NCBI RefSeq assembly: GCF_018986435.1
Contig: NZ_JAHMIN010000017.1
Span: forward strand, 10,191-74,190
DNA from: Hahella sp. HN01
GTDB taxonomy: Bacteria; Pseudomonadota; Gammaproteobacteria; Pseudomonadales; Oleiphilaceae
Direction of reading: 5' to 3'
DNA length: 64,000 nt
Notes under the pieces: generated by a model
What the model was told of the DNA's origin: nothing
Seen by the model: only the letters and a program-made list of their open reading frames with translations
The model's database searches: none
Made by a program: the position numbers and the translations under genes
Shown: positions 37,862 through 45,383 of the stretch, one piece after another
How the letters are laid out: each line of letters starts with the position of its first letter
How positions within the stretch are numbered: position 1 is the first letter of the stretch

Positions 37862-39001
37862 ATGTTTGATTATGAAACGCTGAAAATGATCTGGTGGGTG
37901 CTGGTCGGCGTGTTGCTGATTGGCTTCGCAGTCACCGATGGCTTTGATATGGGCGTGGGCGCGCTGTTACGCATCATCGGCAAAAACGACAACGAGCGGC
38001 GGGTGCTGCTGAATACCGTCGGCCCGCACTGGGATGGCAACCAAGTCTGGTTCATCACCGCCGGCGGCGCTATTTTCGCGGCCTGGCCGGTAGTTTACGC
38101 GGTCGCCTTTTCCGGTCTGTACTGGGCGTTGCTGCTGGTGTTGTTCGCCATGTTCTTCCGCCCGGTGGGCTTCGAGTACCGCTCCAAGATGGAAGATCCG
38201 CGCTGGCGCAACGCCTGGGACTGGGGACTGACCGCCGGCGGCGCCGTGCCTGCGCTGGTGTTCGGCGTCGCCTTTGGCAACCTGTTTCTGGGCACGCCAT
38301 TCAAACTGGACGAGTTGATGCGCTCCGAATACACCGGCTCGTTCTGGGCGTTGCTGAATCCGTTCGCGCTTCTGTGCGGGGTCGTCAGTCTGAGTATGCT
38401 GGCCATGCACGGCGCCGCGTATCTGCAAATGCGCACTGACGGGGAGTTGCGTCAACGCGCCAGCGGTTACACGCGCCTGCTGGCTATCGTGGTGGCGGCT
38501 TGCTTCACTCTGGCGGGAATCTGGTTGTACTTCGGCATTGAAGGTTATGTCATCACCGCCAGCGCTGATGTCGGCGCCGCCATGACGCCTCTGCAGAAAT
38601 CCGTCGAACTGAAAGAGGGCGCCTGGCTGGCCAATTACGGCAAATATCCAATCACACTGACCGCGCCGATTCTGGCATACGCAGGCTTGCTTCTGACGCT
38701 GATTATGACCGCCGCCCAGCGCAGCGGACTGGCTTTTGTGGGCAGTTCCCTGGCGCTGACCGGCATTATCTGCACCGCCGGCTTCAGTCTGTTTCCCTTT
38801 GTGATGCCCTCCAACCTGATGCCGGGACACAGCCTCACGCTGTGGGACGTCACATCCAGTGAGAAAACCCTGAACATCATGTTCTGGGTGGCGATGATTT
38901 TCGTGCCGATTGTGCTGTCCTACACCCTCTGGGGCTACTACAAAATGTGGGGACGACTGACCACGGATTTTATCGAGAGCAACAAACACGGCGTTTATTG
39001 A
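37862..39001 (+). CDS. cydB: Cytochrome bd ubiquinol oxidase subunit II
   Basis: 379 residues, as in E. coli CydB. The N-terminus MFDYETLKMIWWVLVGVLLI followed by GFAVTDGFDMGVGALL and NTVGPHWDGNQVWFI is diagnostic. About nine membrane helices. It partners CydA in the inner membrane. It follows cydA by 27 bp with AGGAG upstream, and cydX follows 50 bp later. Confidence 0.97.
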   Translation: MFDYETLKMIWWVLVGVLLIGFAVTDGFDMGVGALLRIIGKNDNERRVLLNTVGPHWDGNQVWFITAGGAIFAAWPVVYAVAFSGLYWALLLVLFAMFFRPVGFEYRSKMEDPRWRNAWDWGLTAGGAVPALVFGVAFGNLFLGTPFKLDELMRSEYTGSFWALLNPFALLCGVVSLSMLAMHGAAYLQMRTDGELRQRASGYTRLLAIVVAACFTLAGIWLYFGIEGYVITASADVGAAMTPLQKSVELKEGAWLANYGKYPITLTAPILAYAGLLLTLIMTAAQRSGLAFVGSSLALTGIICTAGFSLFPFVMPSNLMPGHSLTLWDVTSSEKTLNIMFWVAMIFVPIVLSYTLWGYYKMWGRLTTDFIESNKHGVY

Positions 39002-39051
39002 ACCCGCAATGGCGAATTGAAACAGCTTTTACGATTAGAGGAGAACCGGAT

Positions 39052-39168
39052 ATGTGGTATTTCACCTGGATTCTGGGCGTACTATTAGCGTGTTCATTCG
39101 GGCTGATCAACGCCCTGTGGTTGGAAGTCACCGAGAACTTAGACCGCGAACCCGACATCAAGGATTAA
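39052..39168 (+). CDS. cydX: Cytochrome bd small subunit CydX
   Basis: 38 residues, MWYFTWILGVLLACSFGLIN and then ALWLEVTENLDREPDIKD. It has the WYF(T)WILG start, one helix and the Glu characteristic of CydX, which E. coli needs for a stable, active bd oxidase. The ATG at 39052 has AGAGGAG upstream, and the gene sits directly after cydB. A longer frame exists but would overlap cydB. Confidence 0.94.
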   Translation: MWYFTWILGVLLACSFGLINALWLEVTENLDREPDIKD

Positions 39169-39171
39169 CCC

Positions 39172-39468
39172 ATGAGCCATCCCGGCGACTACATGGCTTA
39201 CGGGCCGCTTTACGCCGGCTGGGCGCGGGGCCTGTCATTGCTGAGCGCCCTGGCGCTGGCCGCCATGGCGTTCGCCGCGCCGCAGCTCATCGCCGCCAGC
39301 TCCGCGGAACTCAAACACGGCCTGCTGACGCTCTGCCTGTGGGGCGTCAGCGCCGGCTTCGTCCACGGCGTCGGCTACGTACCGCGCCTGACGATCTGGC
39401 GCTGGACGCTAGGCCCCTACGTAGGCTGGCCAGTGATGGCGTTATGCGTGTACTTGTGGGTGATGTGA
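39172..39468 (+). CDS. ybgE: cyd operon protein YbgE
   Basis: 98 residues, starting 3 bp after the cydX stop with AAGG ahead. It has three hydrophobic segments and the phrase GFVHGVGYVPR typical of the YbgE family that closes many cyd operons. It is an inner-membrane protein whose role in the oxidase is not established. It is the last gene of this operon. Confidence 0.88.
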   Translation: MSHPGDYMAYGPLYAGWARGLSLLSALALAAMAFAAPQLIAASSAELKHGLLTLCLWGVSAGFVHGVGYVPRLTIWRWTLGPYVGWPVMALCVYLWVM

Positions 39469-39538
39469 GCGTTTGGAAGCTCTTGAGAGATAGAAGCAGA
39501 AAAAGCCTGCGCAGGTGCGCTTTCCTCATGCGGTGGAC

Positions 39539-40078
39539 TTACAGAAAAGCGTCGCCCCTTGCGGAGTCCCAATAGGCAACTTCGGACGCCTCAAACTTTC
39601 CCCACAAGGACCTTTCTCCATGGGCTTTTTTGTATTCCAACTCGTTATCAAATAAAGGCGTCAGCTGAATAAATCGCACCCGCTTGGGAAGCCCCTCTTG
39701 TATCGGCGGAATAATATCGTCGCCATTTGAGAACATAAATGTCTTCGCCGTGGTTCCCTTCCACAAACAATAGGTCAGAGTCGTCGTATCGCCGCTGTTT
39801 GGAATGTGCTTGGCGCCATTGCCATGCAGAGCAGTTTCCGCCAACGCTTCAGCGATACTATCCACCTCAGGAGTCAGCCCGATGAAAAACTCACAGCTTT
39901 CATTCTGCGCGCCCAATACATTGCTTGCGCCTAGCGTCGCATAGATCGTAACGCCTTCATTCGTCTGTGATTCATCCCACTTCAACACAAAAATTTCTAT
40001 TCCCTCGGGCGTCACATATTTCGCCTTCCTTGCTGGCGCCCCAAACCTGAAGTAATAGTAATCGGCAACCGTAGCCAT
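39539..40078 (-). CDS. SUFU (suppressor of fused) domain protein
   Basis: 179 residues. The central part, with ESCEFFIGLTPEVDSIAEAL and later NGDDIIPPIQEGLPKRVRFIQLTPLF, is typical of bacterial SUFU-domain proteins. Many of these act as immunity proteins against polymorphic toxins. It is soluble and has no signal peptide. No toxin gene is next to it, so it may be an orphan immunity gene. It converges with ybgE; base use is not clearly different from the surroundings. Confidence 0.8.
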   Translation of the reverse strand: MATVADYYYFRFGAPARKAKYVTPEGIEIFVLKWDESQTNEGVTIYATLGASNVLGAQNESCEFFIGLTPEVDSIAEALAETALHGNGAKHIPNSGDTTTLTYCLWKGTTAKTFMFSNGDDIIPPIQEGLPKRVRFIQLTPLFDNELEYKKAHGERSLWGKFEASEVAYWDSARGDAFL

Positions 40079-40273
40079 ATTTCATCCGCCAATTAAAAGA
40101 TTCATTCACCTTCACCCGAACTCCTGCTGATTCGCGCACAAATAAAGTATCGGTCTTGTGGAAATCGGCGAGGTACGAAGGCGCTCCACTCTACCACGAA
40201 TGCCAGCATTTTCACCGTCAGCTACTTTAGAGCAACAGTAAAAAGCCCGCACAAGGCGAGCTATTCAGTTCTG

Positions 40274-40301
40274 AGTCCGCCCCCGGTTAAAGGGGCGGAC
40301 T
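40274..40301 (-). terminator. GC-rich hairpin after the chitinase genes
   Basis: AGTCCGCCCC (40274-40283) pairs with GGGGCGGACT (40292-40301), 14 bp beyond the GH18 stop. No U-tract follows on the minus strand, so this is a probable transcript end or 3' stabiliser rather than a canonical terminator. Confidence 0.6.
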
Positions 40302-40314
40302 GGGTGGATTTAGT

Positions 40315-43300
40315 TTAGAAGCGGCACACCAGGGTCCAGCTGCCGTCGCTGCCTGGGGTGGATTGGGTCCACCAGCCTGCGCGGTAGACGACCTTGTTGT
40401 GTGACATCAGGTCGCCTGTGCCCGCGTGGTTGGGATTGCCCTGCCAGTCGCTCTGGGTCCAGTTGGGATAGACGTTCACTTTGCTGGGATCGACGTTGGC
40501 GTCGGCGCAGGAGCCGCCGTCGTTACCGCCATCATCGCCGCCGTCGTCTCCGCCATCGCCATTATCGCCGCCGTCCAAAGAGCCTGCGGGCAGTTCCGGA
40601 TGCTCTTGTTTCAGGGCGAAGGTGGCGCCGCCGATTTTCACTCTCCAGCTGGAAGGCGTCGACATCGGCAGATGGTAGTTGAGCGTGATGTCCATGCTCT
40701 CACCGTCCGCCAGGGCCTGATAGTTTTTCAGGGTGAACGCCACCTTGTGGTGATCGTTCTCCAGGCCGCCGATGTTGTTGCCTGAGCTGTTAGCGCCGCT
40801 GGCGATAACTTTCAGGCCTACGCCGCTCTGATCGCTGATGGTGTCGGGAATCGCCGTGGGCACATTGAACTCAAAGGTGGCTCCACCTGGGATGGTCTGC
40901 CCTGAGTTGTTGGTGATCTTCAGTTTGGGATTGATCGGATAGTTCTGATCGCCCAATTTGAAGCCGCTGATGCTGTACTTGATGTCCAGACTGGTCGCCG
41001 GCACATCGGAGCCGACCTGATCACCGTATGGCGTTGCGTTTTTGAACGCGTCATAGAACTGCGTAGTCAGGGTGTCGCCCATGAAATACTCGCCCTTGTC
41101 CGCATTCCAGTCGTAGTCGCCGGCCAGCTCCCAGAACATGACGCCGCCAATGCCGTTATCCGCGACATACTTGGCTTTTACGCCAATGGACTCTTCATCT
41201 TCGATGGACAGGAACACGCGTTTTTCCGCATTCCACAACCAGGGCGCCACCGCAGTCGAGTCATAGTGGCGACTGTAGGAGCCGGTCAGCACATCGGTAG
41301 GATCGTTGGCCGGATCAAGACCGTAGTCCGCGATGTAGCTACCCGCTACGCCTTCCGCCAGGTTCTTGGCGTGCCACAACGGGTTGGAGCCGGCGCCCAT
41401 CTCATTGCCCTGTTTATCCAGGTCATGCCAGATGTTGTCGATGCCGACGGCGCCGTTGCCGCAGTCATTCTTATCGCCGGAACCGGTGCCGGGAGGACAG
41501 TTGTTCTGATCCGGCGCGGAAGCCGTGCCCCACAGACCGTTGTCGCCGCCGTTCACGCCCTGCCAGCCGCGGGTGTAATAAGGCACGCCGATATTGATGC
41601 GGCCCGCCTGCATGGTTCCACGGAAATACTTGTAGGCCCAGTCGGTATTCAGATAACCAATGCGCTGGTACTGAGAGGTGTTGTAGTAGTTCCAGGCTTT
41701 CAACTCCACGTCTTCGCCGGTGTCATACAAGGCCGCGTTGGGACCAACGAACTGGTTCCAGGCGCCGTGCAAGTCGTAAGACATGATGTTGACGTAGTCC
41801 AGATACGGCGTGATCTGCATCACTTCCATGCCCCGCAGCAGATAGCCTGAAGATGGCGAAGCGATGGTCAGCATGTAGTGCTTGCCGTCTTCCGCCGACG
41901 CGGCGTCCAGCTTCTCACGCAGGGTTTTCATCAATTCCACGTAAGAGGCCATCAAACCGGCGCGACGGGCGTTGGCGATGGAGAAATCATCCGGGTTGCC
42001 GGCGTCATTCATGCTGGTGGGATATTCGTAGTCGATATCCACCCCGTCAAAGCCATAAGAACGCAGGAACGCCACCACCGAATCGGCGAAGGTGTTGATG
42101 CCCTGCTGGTTAATGCTGTTATCCGCGTTGGTGGTCATGGTGTAGAAGCCGCCGCTGTCAACGCGCTTGCCGTCATCGTCGAAATAGCCGCCGGTTTCCG
42201 CCCAACCGCCAACGGAGATCAGGGTCTTCACGTTGGGATACTGCTTCTTGAACTTGTTCAGCAGGTTGAAATGGCCCTTATAGGAATAGCTTGGGTCCAT
42301 TTCCGCGCCTTCCACGCCATCCCAAGTGAGACCGGTGGCGGCGTTTTCCGGATTATTCACATTGCCCACGGAGATCTTGTTGTTTCCATCCACATGAGCG
42401 AACGCGTAGTTAATATGGGTCAGCTTCTCCCAGGGAATATCGCTGGCCAGATAGGACGGCGCGCCATTCTTGCCGGTGCGCCAGGACGTGAAGTAACCGA
42501 TGATGCGACGGGGATGATCCGCGCCCATTTTTTCGCGGCCGTTTTCATCGTAGATGCTGCAGTAGGGCACATCGACGCCAGGAGTCTGATAGAGACCTTC
42601 CGGACGACAGTCTTCGCCGCCAGGATCGGTTCCGCCATTCACTTTGATGGCGACCGCTGGAGCCATGCCGCTCAGACCTTTATCGTCAATCGCCTTGGCG
42701 GCGATGCGATGACCGCCGGCCTTGGCTTTCCAGTCCAATTCATAGGGCGCAGCGTCGTCCTCGCCGATCAGGGCGTTGTCCACATAGAACTCCACCTTGC
42801 TGACGGAGCCGTCGGCATCCGCGGCGTCAACGCTGATATTGACGTTGTCGTCCACATTGAATTCTTCGCCCGCTTTGGGAGACGTCACGCTGGCCGTAGG
42901 GGCCTGATTATCCGGTGGCGTATCGTCATCGGAAACTTTAATGCTGGCCTTGACGGACGTGGCGTCCGCATCGTCGTCATCCACTGCGGTAGCGCTGACA
43001 GTGTGGTCGCCCAGCTCCGCCTTCCACTCTACGGAATAAGGCGCGCTGTCGTCTTCGCCGACCACTTTGTCATCCACCATAAAGGTTACTTTGGCGATAG
43101 AACCGTCCTCATCGGACGCGTCAGCGGATAGCACGACATTGTCGCCGACGGCGTATTCAGAGCCGGATTTAGGCGCAGTCAACGTCACGCTGGGCGGTTT
43201 GTTATCGACAGGGCCGCCGTCGTCGCATTGCCCCAGGGGCTTCCATTCCTGCCAGTCGCCGGAATGAGTTTCAGGATCAGCGCCCTGCGACCAATAGGCC

Positions 43301-43455
43301 GCCTCATAGGCGCTGTTTTTGTGCTTCACTTTCGCGCCGCCGGTGTATACGGCGCCGCTGTCCCAGTCGGAAAGTCCCGCGCAATCATAGGCGAACGCCG
43401 ATTGGCTGAGGGCTCCCGCAGCAATCAAGGTGGCGGTCAGCAATTTCATTTTCAT
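40315..43455 (-). CDS. Secreted multidomain GH18 chitinase
   Basis: 1046 residues. Signal peptide 1-22; an N-terminal CBM5/12 chitin-binding module (about 24-77, with aromatic YEAAYWSQG and WQEWKPLG); two bacterial Ig-like domains (about 88-175 and 184-273); and a GH18 barrel (about 315-800) with the catalytic motif FDGVDIDYEYP (acid E477; D473 and D475 assist). A beta-rich module follows (about 825-960), then an Asp/Gly linker (GGDNGDGGDD...) and a C-terminal chitin-binding-like module ending WTLVCRF. It cleaves chitin with substrate-assisted catalysis outside the cell. It lies 29 bp downstream of the GH19 gene, so they form an operon. Confidence 0.94.
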   Translation of the reverse strand: MKMKLLTATLIAAGALSQSAFAYDCAGLSDWDSGAVYTGGAKVKHKNSAYEAAYWSQGADPETHSGDWQEWKPLGQCDDGGPVDNKPPSVTLTAPKSGSEYAVGDNVVLSADASDEDGSIAKVTFMVDDKVVGEDDSAPYSVEWKAELGDHTVSATAVDDDDADATSVKASIKVSDDDTPPDNQAPTASVTSPKAGEEFNVDDNVNISVDAADADGSVSKVEFYVDNALIGEDDAAPYELDWKAKAGGHRIAAKAIDDKGLSGMAPAVAIKVNGGTDPGGEDCRPEGLYQTPGVDVPYCSIYDENGREKMGADHPRRIIGYFTSWRTGKNGAPSYLASDIPWEKLTHINYAFAHVDGNNKISVGNVNNPENAATGLTWDGVEGAEMDPSYSYKGHFNLLNKFKKQYPNVKTLISVGGWAETGGYFDDDGKRVDSGGFYTMTTNADNSINQQGINTFADSVVAFLRSYGFDGVDIDYEYPTSMNDAGNPDDFSIANARRAGLMASYVELMKTLREKLDAASAEDGKHYMLTIASPSSGYLLRGMEVMQITPYLDYVNIMSYDLHGAWNQFVGPNAALYDTGEDVELKAWNYYNTSQYQRIGYLNTDWAYKYFRGTMQAGRINIGVPYYTRGWQGVNGGDNGLWGTASAPDQNNCPPGTGSGDKNDCGNGAVGIDNIWHDLDKQGNEMGAGSNPLWHAKNLAEGVAGSYIADYGLDPANDPTDVLTGSYSRHYDSTAVAPWLWNAEKRVFLSIEDEESIGVKAKYVADNGIGGVMFWELAGDYDWNADKGEYFMGDTLTTQFYDAFKNATPYGDQVGSDVPATSLDIKYSISGFKLGDQNYPINPKLKITNNSGQTIPGGATFEFNVPTAIPDTISDQSGVGLKVIASGANSSGNNIGGLENDHHKVAFTLKNYQALADGESMDITLNYHLPMSTPSSWRVKIGGATFALKQEHPELPAGSLDGGDNGDGGDDGGDDGGNDGGSCADANVDPSKVNVYPNWTQSDWQGNPNHAGTGDLMSHNKVVYRAGWWTQSTPGSDGSWTLVCRF

Positions 43456-43484
43456 AATTTATAGTCCTTTTGCGGTCGCGGGCT

Positions 43485-44966
43485 TCATTGTCCCGCTGTT
43501 TGTTGTTTTTCATCAGTCACGACGGTGACGTTGAAAAAGTTCTCCACGCAGCTGCGATAGTCGCCTTGCGCCAGCGCGAAGTAGGGGGTCTGATAGCCGA
43601 CCAGCTTGCAGGCGAAAGATTTGCCTTCGGGCATGTCCGGGTAGTAACCCCAATCCTGATCCCAGTACACCTGCAATGCGCCGGAGCCTTGGGTGTCGAA
43701 GCTTTTCTGATCCTTGCATCCCAACTCTTCGTTGGCGCCAATGGCGACGTTGAGCGCCTGAGCGTGGTTGCGGTAATAGTCGATGCGATTGACTGACTGT
43801 GGCTTCTCATAACCGTGTCCGCATTCGATGCCGCCATTGATGATATTGGTGGTGGCGCCGAAACCGGGTTTGATGCCCAGTTGCGCATCGTGAGCGTTAG
43901 GCGTCCAGGTTCCATCCACCACGTGCAACATGCTGGGTTTCGGAGACGCCGGATACACGAAGAAAAACACGGCGGAAGCCAGGTTCAGCCAGGTGTCGGC
44001 GACTTTTTCAGGATCGTTCAACAACACCCTCACATCGCCGTACATGGCCTGGGAAAAGGGACCGTAGTTGTAGTTGTAACTGAGCTGTTTGGCGCCGCGG
44101 CCGAAATATTTCAGATAGTCGCCGCTGGCGTCCTTCCCGCAAGGCCAGGTTTTGCCCTGCCAGGTGTCCGGACTGCATTCCGCGTTGTAGCCGCATCCTG
44201 AGTTATTCGCGTCGCACCCGGCTTCTCTGACGAACACCAGACCCTGACGCCACTGGGGAATGGAAGAGTTGCCATCATGGCCGCCAGTTTCCTGAGTGAA
44301 GTGAGCGAACATGGTCGCCAGGGATTTACGGCAGATGGCGTCGCTGTCGCGGCCGTCATCATAGGTGGAGCAGAATCCTTTGAACTTGCCGACGGCTCTC
44401 AGAAAGCGGGTGTAGGTGTAGGACTCATGACGCTGCGGGAAGGTCTGTTCGAACTGAGCGGAAGACATGATGTTCTCCACCCGTTTGACGTTCGCCGGGT
44501 TAGACGCGGCGCCGGGAGCGATGGCTTCGACTTGAGCGTTATCCAGGGTTTTGACGGAGTCTTTGACTTTGTTGAAGAGAGGCGTATCAGTGAGGCTGGC
44601 TTCCGCTGCGTCCAGCGCAGAGGCTTTCATGCTGTAGCCGCCGCCCGGTAGAGGTTGCGGCAGATCACTGGCGCTATCGTCGCCATCTCCCGGATTATCG
44701 CCGCCATCGCCGGGGCTGTCGCCACCGCTGCAGGAGGCGTCGCAAGGTCCTACTTGCTTCCAGGGGCCCCACTCTCCCGAGGCGGTGGGATCATCTCCCT
44801 GCGTCCAGTAGCGGGCCTGAAAAATCGTATTGGCGGTGTGCGCTTGATCGCCGCCCTGATAAACGGAGTTGCTTTTCCACTCCGGCACAGCAGCCATGAC
44901 CACTGCGCTGGATAGACAGAAAACAGAGGCTAATATCCCCATTCCGAATCTAAATTGAGTACGCAT
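43485..44966 (-). CDS. Secreted GH19 chitinase with CBM5/12
   Basis: 493 residues. Signal peptide 1-25; CBM5/12 at about 28-75 (NTIFQARYWTQGDDP, WGPWKQVGPC); a Gly/Asp/Pro linker; and a GH19 catalytic domain (about 150-480). The general acid is E226 in FAHFTQETGGH, and E248 in VFVREAGC is a plausible second acid. YFGRGAKQLSYNYNYGPFS is the family substrate-cleft motif. It is an inverting endo-chitinase acting outside the cell. It is the first gene of a GH19-GH18 pair with AAGGAA before its start. Phased repeats lie upstream, in its promoter region. Confidence 0.93.
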   Translation of the reverse strand: MRTQFRFGMGILASVFCLSSAVVMAAVPEWKSNSVYQGGDQAHTANTIFQARYWTQGDDPTASGEWGPWKQVGPCDASCSGGDSPGDGGDNPGDGDDSASDLPQPLPGGGYSMKASALDAAEASLTDTPLFNKVKDSVKTLDNAQVEAIAPGAASNPANVKRVENIMSSAQFEQTFPQRHESYTYTRFLRAVGKFKGFCSTYDDGRDSDAICRKSLATMFAHFTQETGGHDGNSSIPQWRQGLVFVREAGCDANNSGCGYNAECSPDTWQGKTWPCGKDASGDYLKYFGRGAKQLSYNYNYGPFSQAMYGDVRVLLNDPEKVADTWLNLASAVFFFVYPASPKPSMLHVVDGTWTPNAHDAQLGIKPGFGATTNIINGGIECGHGYEKPQSVNRIDYYRNHAQALNVAIGANEELGCKDQKSFDTQGSGALQVYWDQDWGYYPDMPEGKSFACKLVGYQTPYFALAQGDYRSCVENFFNVTVVTDEKQQTAGQ

Positions 44967-45148
44967 AGTTATTTCCTTGAGGCAAAACGTCCCGGCGTTT
45001 ACGGGACTCCTTATTGGATTTTTGTAATAAGCGGCCCAGGCCGGTTTACTGGGCTGCGCCTTGCACGCCTCGTTAGGGCTATATTGGACCGCCTATACCG
45101 TACCACTTATATCAATGGACCTACCTACCACATGAGATTACTTATTAT

Positions 45149-45203
45149 TGGTATCTCAATGGTATATATTAGTACACGAATTGGTATCATCCAGAAAGGT
45201 ATT
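45149..45203. repeat. Phased TGGTAT direct repeats upstream of chitinase genes
   Basis: TGGTAT at 45149, 45160 and 45182, with variants TAGTAC at 45170 and AGGTAT at 45198. The spacing of the first four is 11, 10 and 12 bp, about one helical turn, and they lie about 180-240 bp before the GH19 start. Same-face repeats are typical of a multimeric activator or repressor site. Confidence 0.6.
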
Positions 45204-45341
45204 TTTTCTATGCAATTTGGCGGATGAAGTGAGTGGCCGCCAAGGCCGAAAGGCAATACGCAACAGTTTGTTTTATTTGATTTTAACTTAGGACAGGCGT
45301 TATTTATTTGAGGCGGACAAGCAGGAAAAACAAAGCGACAG

Positions 45342-45372
45342 GCATAAGAGGCAGGGCCTCTTATGCTTTTTT
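45342..45372 (+). terminator. Strong plus-strand terminator without an upstream gene
   Basis: GCATAAGAGGC (45342-45352) pairs perfectly with GCCTCTTATGC (45356-45366) and is followed by TTTTTT on the plus strand. The minus-strand side, which would serve the chemoreceptor gene, lacks a good U-tract. Confidence 0.75.
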
Positions 45373-45383
45373 ATTCTGAGTAA

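Larger units (their letters stand above)
44967..45383. other. Chitinase promoter region
   Basis: 417 bp between the chemoreceptor stop and the GH19 start (both minus strand). It holds a series of TGGTAT repeats at 45149-45203 and a strong plus-strand terminator hairpin at 45342-45372. A 90-codon plus-strand frame (44955-45227) does not look like protein. Confidence 0.6.

Noticed and set aside
40499-40580. Possible CRISPR-like or DNA repeat near the GH18 gene end
   Set aside because: The GCC/ATC repeats encode the Asp/Gly linker of the chitinase; units are short, in frame and without spacers.
41878-43131. Plus-strand open frame of 417 codons
   Set aside because: Antisense to the GH18 chitinase; low-complexity Val/Ile/Gly/His text without domains.
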